From contig JAACJQ010000202.1 of NCBI GenBank assembly GCA_016879935.1, positions 1 through 53,709 of the forward strand: a DNA stretch of 53,709 nt, read 5' to 3'. Both the position numbers and the translations under genes were made by a program. The notes beneath the pieces were generated by a model. It was not told the origin of the DNA, did no database searches, and saw only the letters and a program-made list of their open reading frames with translations. Of the stretch, positions 16,572 through 25,278 are shown piece by piece (the first letter of the stretch is position 1; every line of letters begins with the position of its first letter). Source of the DNA: Archangiaceae bacterium. Lineage in GTDB: Bacteria; Myxococcota; Myxococcia; Myxococcales; Myxococcaceae.

Positions 16572-17633
16572 ATGTCCACCAAGATCTCGAACTCACGCCA
16601 CTCGACGGTTCCGGCCCGCACCACGAAGCCTGCTCCGACGGTGACGACGGCGACCCGCCCGGGCTTCCTGCGCGACGAGATGTCGACCGGTCGAGGCCGG
16701 GCGCACCGCAGCTCGGCGCAGCACTCGGTGGGGCAGGCTCCGGCGACCCCCGAGCAGCAGGTGCAGCGCGCGTTCGATGCGCAGATTGCCAACCTGCAGC
16801 GCGCGGTGGCCAACGGCGTTCCCGGAGCGCAGGAAGAGCTCGCCAACGTGCTGCGCGACCGCGCCGGTGTCGGCGCGGCGATGAGCGACCTCGAGCAGAA
16901 GATCGCGGCGAACGAGAACCCGGCGACGTGGGCGAACGTGAAGCCGGAGAGCCTCGCGAAGGCCGAGCAGGCCGAGGCGCGGGCGCAGCTGAAGAAGCAG
17001 CTGAACGACCTGAAGACCTTCGGCGTGAAGGTCGCGAAGATGACGCCGAAGGAGCGTCAGGACCTGCAGAACTTCTTCCGCCTCGCGAAGGAAGACCCCG
17101 AGGCGTTCAAGCGCTTCGTCGACGCGAACAAGCCGGGAGCGCAGGCTCCGACACAGCCGCCGGTGCAGGGCTCGACGCCCGTCACGCCGAGCGCGTCGAC
17201 TGGAGCGCCCGCCAACATTCAAGCGGCCATCGACTTCGGGCTCTCGCAGCAGGGCGCTCCGTACGTCGGCGGCGCGAGCCCGTTCCGCTTCGGCAAACCG
17301 GGCGACGGCAACACGTACCAGATGGAGGGGCAGAAGGCGTACGTCTCGCCGAAGGGCGTCGTCGGCTACGACTGCTCGGGCCTGATGGTGACGATGCTGA
17401 AGAAGGCCGGCATCGACCTGAGCGGCATGGCGAGCAGCCGCGCGATGAAGGCCCGGTTGCCGCAGGTGCCGAAAGATCAGCTCCAGCCGGGCGACCTGCT
17501 CGTGAAGAACGGCCACGTCGCGATGTACATCGGCAACGGGCAGATGATCGAATCGGTGCCTGGCGGCGTGCACGTGACGTCGGCGAGCACGTACATCAAC
17601 GACCCGGCGTACAGCGGCCATCGGCCCGGCTAA
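16572..17633 (+). CDS. NlpC/P60 family peptidase
   Basis: 353 aa from the ATG at 16572, preceded by GGGGA; an in-frame ATG nine codons upstream is less likely. The N-terminus is disordered and basic (1-55), followed by a long helical/coiled-coil region (60-185), a Pro/Thr linker and an NlpC/P60 domain (about 215-353) with Cys268 in YDCSGLM, His315 in NGHVAMYIG and a third polar residue near His334. It should hydrolyse gamma-glutamyl-diaminopimelate bonds in peptidoglycan. No signal peptide is present, as for the neighbouring lysozyme. A CTGATCAG octamer lies 41 bp upstream of the start. Confidence 0.9.
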   Translation: MSTKISNSRHSTVPARTTKPAPTVTTATRPGFLRDEMSTGRGRAHRSSAQHSVGQAPATPEQQVQRAFDAQIANLQRAVANGVPGAQEELANVLRDRAGVGAAMSDLEQKIAANENPATWANVKPESLAKAEQAEARAQLKKQLNDLKTFGVKVAKMTPKERQDLQNFFRLAKEDPEAFKRFVDANKPGAQAPTQPPVQGSTPVTPSASTGAPANIQAAIDFGLSQQGAPYVGGASPFRFGKPGDGNTYQMEGQKAYVSPKGVVGYDCSGLMVTMLKKAGIDLSGMASSRAMKARLPQVPKDQLQPGDLLVKNGHVAMYIGNGQMIESVPGGVHVTSASTYINDPAYSGHRPG

Positions 17634-17690
17634 TCGACTCCGACGGTTCAGGCTTGCCAGCTGCCGGCCGGCGCGCTCCACGGGAGTCGA

Positions 17691-17918
17691 CAGAAAACCG
17701 GGAGATGAAGCCGGAAGCGAAGACGCGAGAGGTCGCGTACCGTCTTGCCCTTCACCACTGCCGAGCGCGACCGCGAGGTCTGAGCGAAGGCGGAATCGAC
17801 CAGAAAACCGGGAGATGAAGCCGGAAGCGAAGACGCGAGAGGTCGCGTACTGTCTTGCCCTTCATCACTGCCGAGCGCGACCGCGAGGTCTGAGCGAAGG
17901 CGGAATCGACCAGAAAAC
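17691..17918. repeat. 110-bp tandem repeat upstream of aceA
   Basis: Two complete copies (17691-17800 and 17801-17910) differ at two positions only (C to T at 17741/17851 and at the matching CAC/CAT further on), followed by an 8-base partial third copy. Each copy contains an inverted repeat GGTCGCG...CGCGACC with a loop of about 28 bases. The 336-bp stretch 17634-17969 holds this repeat, a 5' dyad and the ribosome-binding site of aceA, and no convincing gene; the minus-strand frame across it is repetitive and lacks coding character. Confidence 0.9.
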
Positions 17919-17937
17919 ACAGTTGCTCTCCGATGAT

Positions 17938-17955
17938 GACAGGAGGACACCTGTC
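17938..17955. promoter_or_regulatory. Inverted repeat GACAGG-N6-CCTGTC before aceA
   Basis: Perfect 6-bp arms with a 6-bp spacer, ending 3 bp before the GGAGG ribosome-binding site (17959-17963) and 14 bp before the aceA ATG. It could be an operator or a 5'-leader hairpin controlling translation; sequence alone does not decide. Confidence 0.4.
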
Positions 17956-17969
17956 GCCGGAGGCACACC

Positions 17970-20222
17970 ATGACAGCGTCGTTCGAGCAGGAAGTGCAGA
18001 GCACCGAGGCCTGGTTTGCGAGCCCTCGCTTCAAGGGCATCGTTCGCGTGCACACCGCGCGTGAAGTCGTCGAGCAGCGTGGCGCCATCAGGCAGGACTA
18101 CGCGATTGCCAAGGGCGCGGCCGAAGGCTTCTGGGCGCGCCTGCTCGAGCTCTACGCGCAGGGCAAGTGCATCACCACGTTCGGCCCGTACTCTCCGGGT
18201 CAGGCCGTCACGATGAAGAAGCTCGGCATCGAGGGCATCTACCTCGGCGGCTGGGCGACGAGCGCCAAGGGCTCGATGCAGGAAGACCCGGGCCCCGACC
18301 TCGCGAGCTACCCGCTGAGCCAGGTGCCGAACGAAGCCGCGCCCATCGTTCGTGCGCTCCTCACCGCTGACAAGAACCAGTTCCACACGCGCGCGCGCAT
18401 GAGCGACGAAGCTCGCGCCGCGACGCCTGAGGTCGACTTCCGCCCCTTCATCATCGCCGACGCCGACACGGGTCACGGTGGCGACGCGCACGTGCGCAAC
18501 CTCATTCGCCGCATCGTCGAGGTCGGCGTGCCCGGGTACCACATCGAAGACCAGAAGCCGGGCGTGAAGAAGTGCGGGCACCAGGGCGGCAAGGTGCTGG
18601 TGAGCGAAGACGAGCAGCTCAAGCGGCTCTCGGCGGCGCGGTTCCAGCTCGACATCATGGGCGTGCCGGGAATCATCGTCGCGCGCACCGACGCCGAGTC
18701 GGCCACGCTGCTCGACGGCCGTGGTGACGAACGAGATCAGCCGTTCGTGCTCGGCGCCACCAACACGCGGCTCCCCACGTTCCGCGCGGCGCTGCTGGCG
18801 ATGCTCCGTCAGTACCGCAAGGCCGGCATCGGAGAGCTGAGCGGTCACCTGCTCTACGCCGTGTCGGAGGCCGAGTTCGCGGCAGCCGATGCGTGGCTCG
18901 AGAAGAACGGGCTCGCGGCGCTCGTCGTCGAGGCAGCGGCCGAGTTCAAGAAGAAGGCCGTGAAGAACGTCGACGACGCGCTCGACAAGGGCTTCGACAA
19001 GCTCGTCGATGCCTGGCAGGTCGAGGCGGGCGTGAAGACGTACGGAGAGGCCGTCGCCGAGGCGATGACGTTCCGCGCGACCGAAGGCGTTCAGTTCCCC
19101 ATCACGCCGGCGCAGTGGCTCGAGTTCGCCGGGCACGTCGGTTGGTACGAGGCGCAGGAGAAGGCGCGCTCGATGGGCATCGACGTGAAGTGGGACTGCG
19201 AGCACGCGAAGACGCCCGACGGCTACTACCAGGTGCGCGGCGGCCTCGAGTACGCCATCGCCAAGTCGCTCGCCGCGGCGCCGTTCTGCGACATCTTGTG
19301 GATGGAGACGAAGACCGCCGACCTGCACGAGGCGAAGAAGTTCGCCGACGCGATTCACGCGAAGTTCCCCGGCAAGATGCTCGCGTACAACCTGTCGCCC
19401 TCGTTCAACTGGGACACGACGGGCATGAGCGAAGACGAGATGCGCCACTTCCCCGAAGAGCTGGGCAAGCTCGGCTTCGTCTTCGACTTCATCACCTACG
19501 GTGGCCAGCAGATCGACGGGCTCGCGGCCGAGGAGTTCGCCTCGGCGCTGAAGCAAGACGGCATGCTCGCGCTCGCGCGGCTGCAGCGAAAGTTCCGCCT
19601 GCTCGAGTCGCCGTACCGCACGCCGCAGACGCTCGTTGGAGGTCCGCGCGCCGACGCAGGCTTGAGCTCCATCTCGGGTCGCACCGCGACGACGAAGGCG
19701 ATGGGCAAGGGCTCGACGCAGTTCCAGCACCTCGTGCAGACCGAGGTGCCGCCGAAGGTGCTCGAAGACTGGCTCGAGCTGTGGCGCAAGCAGCACGCCT
19801 TCACCGGCAAGCTGAAGGTCTCGCTGCGGCCCAACACCGCGGGCGCCGACCTGCTCGAGCTCGCGCTGCTCTCGGGCGACAAGAAGGTGCTCAACGTGGT
19901 GTTCAACACCATCAGAGACCGCCGCGGCCGCAGCATCGTGTCGGTGCGCGACCAGAACAACTTCGACCTGTCACTGCGCAAGAAGCGCCTGATGACGCTG
20001 GTGCAGCTGTTCTTGATTCACCGGTACAAGGCTGACGCGGTGCACTTCCTCACGCCGACGGAAGACAACCTGAAGCAGTGTGAAGGCATGAAGGCGCGCG
20101 GCATCTTCAAGTCGGTCGCGACCGAGATTGGCGAGATCATCGTCACCGAGGTGGTGAAAGACCGCGTGAAGGAGCTCGTCGCCAGCGACAAGGCGGCCCT
20201 CGAAGCGTTGATCAAGGGCTGA
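17970..20222 (+). CDS. aceA: Isocitrate lyase, long (ICL2-type) form
   Basis: 750 aa, much longer than the ~430-aa Escherichia coli enzyme and near the ~765 aa of mycobacterial ICL2. The catalytic motif KKCGH is at 200-204 (Cys202), the metal-site segment [13 protein letters not shown] around 161-173, and YHIEDQ at 190-195. The C-terminal ~150 residues form an extra domain as in ICL2, where it binds acetyl-CoA and activates the enzyme. It cleaves isocitrate to succinate and glyoxylate in the glyoxylate shunt, needed for growth on acetate or fatty acids. GGAGG lies 6 bp before the ATG. Malate synthase is not in this window; a YaaH-type acetate transporter is at 37593. Confidence 0.96.
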   Translation: MTASFEQEVQSTEAWFASPRFKGIVRVHTAREVVEQRGAIRQDYAIAKGAAEGFWARLLELYAQGKCITTFGPYSPGQAVTMKKLGIEGIYLGGWATSAKGSMQEDPGPDLASYPLSQVPNEAAPIVRALLTADKNQFHTRARMSDEARAATPEVDFRPFIIADADTGHGGDAHVRNLIRRIVEVGVPGYHIEDQKPGVKKCGHQGGKVLVSEDEQLKRLSAARFQLDIMGVPGIIVARTDAESATLLDGRGDERDQPFVLGATNTRLPTFRAALLAMLRQYRKAGIGELSGHLLYAVSEAEFAAADAWLEKNGLAALVVEAAAEFKKKAVKNVDDALDKGFDKLVDAWQVEAGVKTYGEAVAEAMTFRATEGVQFPITPAQWLEFAGHVGWYEAQEKARSMGIDVKWDCEHAKTPDGYYQVRGGLEYAIAKSLAAAPFCDILWMETKTADLHEAKKFADAIHAKFPGKMLAYNLSPSFNWDTTGMSEDEMRHFPEELGKLGFVFDFITYGGQQIDGLAAEEFASALKQDGMLALARLQRKFRLLESPYRTPQTLVGGPRADAGLSSISGRTATTKAMGKGSTQFQHLVQTEVPPKVLEDWLELWRKQHAFTGKLKVSLRPNTAGADLLELALLSGDKKVLNVVFNTIRDRRGRSIVSVRDQNNFDLSLRKKRLMTLVQLFLIHRYKADAVHFLTPTEDNLKQCEGMKARGIFKSVATEIGEIIVTEVVKDRVKELVASDKAALEALIKG

Positions 20223-20249
20223 GGCGTCGTCGCACCACGGAGGAGTCCG

Positions 20250-20786
20250 ATGTCGTCGAGCGACGCGGTCGAAGCGGTGCTCCTCTGGGGCTTTCGGGTG
20301 GAGCAGCCGGGCAGCCCTGCCGTGGAGGTCGTCAGACTCGATGCCGTCTGCGACGGCGAGTGTGTCGCCATCGGGCACGGTGTTCCGTTCGAAGCGAAGA
20401 CCTCGAGCGCGTTGCTCGGTGTGGTGCTCGCGCGCTTCGAGACGGAGCTGCACGAAGAGCTGCCGGGCATGTCGCTCGCGCTCGACCTGGCCGACGCGGG
20501 CGAAGCGGGCGCGCTCCCCGGAATCGCCGTGACGGCGGCAGCGCTGCGTGCAGGGAAGAAGCGGCTCGCCCCGGTGAAGCAGGCAGCGCTCGAGCGTGCG
20601 GCCGCGCAGGGCCTGAAGGTCTTCGACGTCGACAAGCCACGAGCGTTTCTGCTGGTGCGCGGCCTCGGGGCGGCGACGGTGATTGTCGGCGAAGAGCGCT
20701 TCACCACCACGTTCGAGGGAGACCCGAAGGTCGTGCCCGCGACGAGCGACCTGTCGCTGTGTGCGTGGGGTCACTCCGGGAGTTGA
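20250..20786 (+). CDS. Hypothetical protein downstream of aceA
   Basis: 178 aa, ATG with a strong GGAGG ribosome-binding site, 27 bp after aceA, so probably co-transcribed. No signal peptide or membrane segment. The chain alternates beta strands and Ala/Glu-rich helices (AALERAAAQGLKVFDVDKPRAF...). No family is recognised. The position suggests a role with isocitrate lyase expression or glyoxylate metabolism, but that is inference from context only. Confidence 0.7.
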   Translation: MSSSDAVEAVLLWGFRVEQPGSPAVEVVRLDAVCDGECVAIGHGVPFEAKTSSALLGVVLARFETELHEELPGMSLALDLADAGEAGALPGIAVTAAALRAGKKRLAPVKQAALERAAAQGLKVFDVDKPRAFLLVRGLGAATVIVGEERFTTTFEGDPKVVPATSDLSLCAWGHSGS

Positions 20787-20864
20787 CCGGTGAGAACCGT
20801 CGCGGTGCGTCGGGAGCGTCGGCGACGACTGCATCTGAGCGCTCGCTGAAGTACACGCCTGCAC

Positions 20865-23447
20865 GTGCACAGACTGCTCCTCTGCTGGTGCCTGCTCTCG
20901 TCGCTGGCCTTCGCGCAGACGCTGACGAAGGCACCGACGCTGCTCAAGTCGGTCGAGCCCACGTTTCCCGCCGAGCTGATGGACGCGGGCACGGGCGCGA
21001 GCGTGGTGATGGACATCGACATCGCCGCCGATGGCACCATCGTCGCGGTGAAGGTGGTGCAGAGCGCGGGCGCAGCGTTCGACGACGCCGCCGTCGCCGC
21101 CGCGAAGCAGCTCGTCTTCACGCCGGCCGAGGTCGATGGGCAGCCGGCTCCGGTGCGCATTCAGTTCACGTCGAACTTCACCGTGCAGCAGCAGGTCGTC
21201 GAAGCGCCCGTCGTGCAGGACGCGGGCGTGCCGGTGGTGAACTTCGTCGGTCGCCTCAAGACGGCTGGTACGCGCGAGCCCGTCGTCGCCGCAGCGGTGC
21301 TGGTTGGAGACAAAGAGGCGTTCACTGACGACCAGGGCCGCTTCGAGGTGATGGACGTTCCCTCCGGGCCCGTGCGCGTGAGCATCACCGCTGCTGGCTT
21401 CGAGAACTTCACCGAGACCGAAGACGTGAAGCCCGGAGAGCGCACCGAGGTCACGTACGTGCTGCGCAAGTCGGGCGCGAACGAGACGGTCGTGCGTGGC
21501 GTGAAAGACCGTCGCGAGGTGACGCAGGTGCGGCTGACGCAGTCGGAGTTCCGCATGGTGGCCGGTACCAACAACGACGCGTTCAAGGTGGTGCAGAACC
21601 TGCCCGGAGTGGCGCGGTCTCCGTTCGGCGGCGGGCTGCTCGTGGTGCGCGGCTCGAAGGCGTGGGACTCGCGCATCTACGTCGACGAGATTCAGATTCC
21701 CCAGCTGTTCCACTTCGCCGGCGTCGTCGCCACCTACAACTCGGCCAACATCGAGAGCATCGCGTTTCAGCCCGGCAACTTCGGCGTCGACTACGGGCGC
21801 AGCATCGGTGGCCTCATCACCGCCGACGCGAAGACGCCCTCCAAATCTGGGGTGCACGGCTTCGTCGACGTGAACGTGTTCGACGTGTCGGCGATGGTCG
21901 AAGCGCCGCTCTCAGACACCTGGAGCGTCTCGGGCTCGGCCCGCTACGGCCTCGCACAGTACGTGCTGCCTGCCGCGATTCGCACGTTCGCACCCACGGC
22001 GTCGGTCGGCTTCGGGCTCGCGCCCGAGTATTGGGATTACCAGCTGCGCGCCGAACGCAAGACGGCCAACTCGAAGAACCGGCTCTTCGTCGCCGCGTTC
22101 GGCTCCTCCGACCGCTGGGCATTCCTCTCGCCGAACCCGCTGCTGGACCCCGACGTCGAGGGCAACCAGGTCTCGGCTGGAACCACAAACCTGTACAACC
22201 GCCTCGTCTTCGGTGTCGACCACAAGCTGGCCGAGCGCCTCACCTTCATCTCGCGCAACGCCATCGGCTTCGACGTCAACACGCAGTCGAGCACCGTGCA
22301 GGAGATCTTCTTCCGCAACACGCAGGTGCCCATACAGCTGCGCGAGCGCTTCAAGCTCGACGTGCCCGAAGCGAAGCTGGTGCTGAACGCGGGCCTCGAC
22401 GCGCTGGTGACGCCGACGACCTTCGACGCGCAGCGCCCGCCGCAGTTCCGCCCGAACCAACTGCCCGACCCGTACGTCACGCGGCGCCTCATCGCAGAGA
22501 CCGAGCGGGGTGTGTACGTCGAGCCCGGAGTCTTCATCGACGCGACGTGGACGCCGGTGGAGTCGCTGCAGGTGCGCGGCGGCCTGCGCCTCGACGGCGA
22601 GCTCGCGGTGATGCGTAAGGTCTGGGTGAACCCGCGCCTCTCGGTTCGCTACAGCCCGCTCGACTTCCTCACGTTGAAGGCCGGCGCGGCGATGTACCAG
22701 CAGCCGCCCGACTATCGCACCGGCCAGCTCTCTCCCGTCTTCGGCAACCCTGGCCTCAAGCCCGAAGGCGCGTGGCACTTCACGGCGGGCAGCGAGCTGC
22801 GACTGTTCAAGTTCGTCGAGCTCGACGTGCAGGGCTATTACAAACATCTCTTCGACCAGGCGCGGTTGTCATTGGCGTCGGGCGGCAGCGACATCTCGAT
22901 TCCCGGCGCCGAGACCCGCTACACGAGCGATGGCAAGGGCCGCGCGTACGGCGGCGAGGTGCTGGTGCGCGTGCGCCCCACGAAGTTCTTCCAGGGCTGG
23001 GTGTCGTACTCGTTGAGCCGCTTCGAGCGTGACGGGTACGGCGGCGTCGAGTTCGCGCCGGGGCCGCTCGACCAGCCGCACAACCTCATCGTCGTCGGCA
23101 GCGTGCAGTTGCCGTGGAACCTGAACGTCGGAGCCCGCTTCCGCTACGCCTCGGGCCCGCTCATCACGCCCATCGCCACGTCGCTCTTCGACGCGCAGGC
23201 GAACCTGTACGTGCCGATTCCCGCGTTGCCCTGGAGCCGCCGCCTGCCGGACTTCCTGCAGCTCGACCTGCGCATCGACAAGAAGTTCGTCTTCGAGAAC
23301 TGGAGCCTCGTCGCGTACCTCGACGTGCAGAACGCGACCAACCGGCAGAACCCCGAGGCCCTGTTCTACAACTTCAATTATTCCGAGAGCGCGTTCGTGT
23401 ATTCGATTCCAATTCTGCCGACGCTCGGCCTGCGAGGTGAGTGGTGA
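20865..23447 (+). CDS. TonB-C domain fused to TonB-dependent receptor
   Basis: 860 aa, GTG start. Signal peptide 1-17 (MHRLLLCWCLLSSLAFA). Residues ~25-113 match the TonB C-terminal (energy transducer) fold: VEPTFPAELMDAGTGASVV, VDIDIAADGTI-like strand, SAGAAFDDAAVAAAKQLVF.PAEVDGQP. Next a carboxypeptidase-regulatory-like domain (~124-207), a plug domain (~215-330, including LPGVARSPFGGGLLVVRG and IYVDEIQIP), then a 22-strand-type barrel ending in Trp (GLRGEW). The gene is translationally coupled to the lipoprotein gene (TGATG overlap). Receptor and transducer-like module on one chain is unusual and hints at receptor-receptor coupling or a plug-associated signalling module. Substrate unknown. 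Confidence 0.88.
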   Translation: MHRLLLCWCLLSSLAFAQTLTKAPTLLKSVEPTFPAELMDAGTGASVVMDIDIAADGTIVAVKVVQSAGAAFDDAAVAAAKQLVFTPAEVDGQPAPVRIQFTSNFTVQQQVVEAPVVQDAGVPVVNFVGRLKTAGTREPVVAAAVLVGDKEAFTDDQGRFEVMDVPSGPVRVSITAAGFENFTETEDVKPGERTEVTYVLRKSGANETVVRGVKDRREVTQVRLTQSEFRMVAGTNNDAFKVVQNLPGVARSPFGGGLLVVRGSKAWDSRIYVDEIQIPQLFHFAGVVATYNSANIESIAFQPGNFGVDYGRSIGGLITADAKTPSKSGVHGFVDVNVFDVSAMVEAPLSDTWSVSGSARYGLAQYVLPAAIRTFAPTASVGFGLAPEYWDYQLRAERKTANSKNRLFVAAFGSSDRWAFLSPNPLLDPDVEGNQVSAGTTNLYNRLVFGVDHKLAERLTFISRNAIGFDVNTQSSTVQEIFFRNTQVPIQLRERFKLDVPEAKLVLNAGLDALVTPTTFDAQRPPQFRPNQLPDPYVTRRLIAETERGVYVEPGVFIDATWTPVESLQVRGGLRLDGELAVMRKVWVNPRLSVRYSPLDFLTLKAGAAMYQQPPDYRTGQLSPVFGNPGLKPEGAWHFTAGSELRLFKFVELDVQGYYKHLFDQARLSLASGGSDISIPGAETRYTSDGKGRAYGGEVLVRVRPTKFFQGWVSYSLSRFERDGYGGVEFAPGPLDQPHNLIVVGSVQLPWNLNVGARFRYASGPLITPIATSLFDAQANLYVPIPALPWSRRLPDFLQLDLRIDKKFVFENWSLVAYLDVQNATNRQNPEALFYNFNYSESAFVYSIPILPTLGLRGEW

Positions 23448-24643
23448 TGCGAGCCTGTCTGCTGGTGAGCGCACTCGTGTTGTCCGCGTGCACGAACGCG
23501 TCCTTCTCGCCCGAGACGCTGGTCAACGACCTGCGCGTGCTCTCGATTCAGGTCGAGCCGCCCGAGGTCGGCCCGGGTGAGAACGCGAAGCTGTCGATTC
23601 TGAAGACCGACCAGCCCGGTGTCGTGTCGAGCCTCATCTGGGTGGGCTGCGAGCCCGACCCGCAAGACCTCGGGCGCTCGGCCTGCAACGACGCGGCGAT
23701 TCTGTTGAGGCCCACCGAGATCGTGAACTACCCGCCGGGGCTCCAGCTGCTCGGCTTCGGGCTCACCGCGCAGTACCGCTCGACGGCGACGGTGTTCGAC
23801 GTGCTCCCGGCCGACAGCCTCATTCGTCGCACGGGCACGGTCGGCCAGGTGCTGGGCCTCGTCATCGGAGAAGACGTCGACCCGCTCGCGACGGGCGAGA
23901 AGCTGCGTGGCTACTTCGCGCGCATCGAAGCGAAAGAGACGCCCGTCGTCGTCTCGCTCACGCGCGTGCTGGTGAGTGAGAAGCCCGCCGCGCAGCGCAA
24001 CAAGAACCCGGGCATTGTCGACCTCTTCGTCGATGGCGCGAAGCACCCGCGCGGTGGCCGCATTCCGGTGAAGGCAGGCGCCAGGCTCGCGCTCACGGTG
24101 CAGGTGCCAGACGACGTGCGCCAGACGTACGTCGAGCCGCAGCCGAGCGGCGACGTGCAGAAGGTCGAGACGGTCGTCGGCGCCTGGTACTCGAGCAGCG
24201 GCCGCTTCAGCCGTGAGCGCTTCGACGTCACCACCACCGACGCGACGACGTTCATCGCGCCCGGCTCGACGGAGTTCCCCGACGACCCCGTGCCCGAGCG
24301 GCGCACCGGCACCGTGTGGCTCGTCGTGCGCGACAACCGCGGCGGCCAGTCGTTCGACCGCTACCCGTTCTTCGTCTGCGACCCGTCGTTGCCGAACCCG
24401 GCCGTCACCTCCATCGCTCCGCCGGCGATGCCCGATGGGCCGGTGGTGGTGAGTGGAGAGAACCTGAGCTCGGTGCTCGACGTCGTGGTTGGTGACGTCG
24501 CGCTCGGCCGTGGCTCGTACAACTCGGCGACGAGCTCGTTCGTGGGTGACGCACCTGCGCTTCCGTCGGGCAGCTACGCGGTGAAGGTGCGCGGTCGAAA
24601 CTGCAACGACGCCGACACCGGGCTCCGCTACGTGGTGCCGTGA
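23447..24643 (+). CDS. Lipoprotein with C-terminal IPT/TIG-like domain
   Basis: 398 aa from the ATG at 23447, which overlaps the receptor stop by 1 bp (TGATG); lipobox LVLSAC. Beta-sandwich regions follow, one with an Ig-like pattern (LRVLSIQVEPPEVGPGE), and the C-terminus (~325-398, VTSIAPPAMPDGPVVVSGENLSS) resembles an IPT/TIG domain. Coupling to a TonB-dependent receptor suggests a surface accessory lipoprotein, analogous in position to SusD-like partners though with no sequence relation. Substrate unknown. Confidence 0.82.
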   Translation: MRACLLVSALVLSACTNASFSPETLVNDLRVLSIQVEPPEVGPGENAKLSILKTDQPGVVSSLIWVGCEPDPQDLGRSACNDAAILLRPTEIVNYPPGLQLLGFGLTAQYRSTATVFDVLPADSLIRRTGTVGQVLGLVIGEDVDPLATGEKLRGYFARIEAKETPVVVSLTRVLVSEKPAAQRNKNPGIVDLFVDGAKHPRGGRIPVKAGARLALTVQVPDDVRQTYVEPQPSGDVQKVETVVGAWYSSSGRFSRERFDVTTTDATTFIAPGSTEFPDDPVPERRTGTVWLVVRDNRGGQSFDRYPFFVCDPSLPNPAVTSIAPPAMPDGPVVVSGENLSSVLDVVVGDVALGRGSYNSATSSFVGDAPALPSGSYAVKVRGRNCNDADTGLRYVVP

Positions 24644-24867
24644 TGACGGACGAGCGCGGCGAGCTGATTCACGAGTACCCGCGAACGTTCTCATTCAAGA
24701 ACTGGCCCTTCTTCGTCTTCCTGCTGTTCCTCGCAGGGGTGCTCGCCACGTTCGCGACCGTCGCGGGCAACGTGAAGGCGCCGTGTTGCTCTTTCTCGGT
24801 GTGCTCCTGCTTCCAGTGCCCTTCTTCTTCGGGACGTGGCTCGTGCAGCGTTGGCGCGCGACGCTGA
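24643..24867 (+). pseudogene. Membrane protein, N-terminal part (frame 1)
   Basis: The ATG at 24643 overlaps the lipoprotein stop by 1 bp (TGATG). The first ~46 residues are coherent: a charged N-terminus (MTDERGELIHEYPRTF) and a transmembrane helix (NWPFFVFLLFLAGVLATFATV). After about 24780 the frame turns into a Cys/Ser-rich string (CSFSVCSCFQC) that looks like an out-of-frame read-through. The coherent continuation is in the frame starting at 24783, so this and the next entry are most likely one gene split by an indel or by a sequence error. Confidence 0.6.
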
Positions 24868-25124
24868 GCGGCCTCTACGAGAAGGGCCTGCTGGTCGACT
24901 TCAAGGGAGCGACGCACTTTCTTCCCTGGGACTCGTTCGTCGAGCTGCGCACCTGGCGTGAACGAACCGATGCTGACTCGCTCGTCGAGGTGGAGCGCCG
25001 TGTGATGCAGCTCACCTCTCGCTCGGGCGTCGTCATCACGCTGACGCACGAACTCGCGTTGCAGCTCGTCGGCGAGCGCGTGCGGCTGACCCCCATCGAC
25101 GAGGGGCTCAAGGCAGGGCTGTAA
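24783..25124 (+). CDS. Membrane protein, C-terminal part (frame 3)
   Basis: 113 aa from the GTG at 24783: a hydrophobic helix (LLFLGVLLLPVPFFFGTWLV), then an RW-containing PH-like beta domain (LYEKGLLVDFKG, LPWDSFVELR, SGVVITLTHEL) resembling small two-TM proteins of the DUF6585 type. It gives the second helix and soluble domain missing from the frame-1 fragment, supporting a single ~160-aa gene interrupted near 24780. No slippery heptamer is present at the junction. It closes the receptor operon; a hairpin lies at 25135-25153. Confidence 0.7.
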   Translation: MLLFLGVLLLPVPFFFGTWLVQRWRATLSGLYEKGLLVDFKGATHFLPWDSFVELRTWRERTDADSLVEVERRVMQLTSRSGVVITLTHELALQLVGERVRLTPIDEGLKAGL

Positions 25125-25134
25125 AGCGCGGGTG

Positions 25135-25153
25135 GGCGCGAGTGGAGCGCGCC
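25135..25153 (+). terminator. GC-rich hairpin after receptor operon
   Basis: Arms GGCGCG and CGCGCC with a 7-base loop, 11 bp after the membrane-protein stop. No T-run follows. A terminator role is plausible from position only. Confidence 0.35.
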
Positions 25154-25278
25154 TGTCGCGGGGAGTGATCAGTCGAGTTCACCCCTGCTCGCGCTCCAGG
25201 CGCCCGTGTTCAGGGCGTTCCGGTCGCTCGCGGTTCGCTGCGCTGCCGTGGCCACGTCCTTGCTCTGGGGCTCGGCTC

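Noticed and set aside
17648-18088. 146-aa minus-strand frame over the 110-bp repeat
   Set aside because: It translates the two repeat copies into the same phrase twice and runs into aceA on the other strand; no coding character.
17865-21857. Minus-strand frames of 643 and 628 aa across aceA and the receptor gene
   Set aside because: Antisense to well-recognised genes; composition is Arg/Leu/Glu/Val/Asp/Ala-like without any domain pattern, and no start context.
24775-24790. Programmed ribosomal frameshift in the membrane protein gene
   Set aside because: There is no slippery heptamer or clear stimulatory structure at the junction; an indel or sequence error is simpler.
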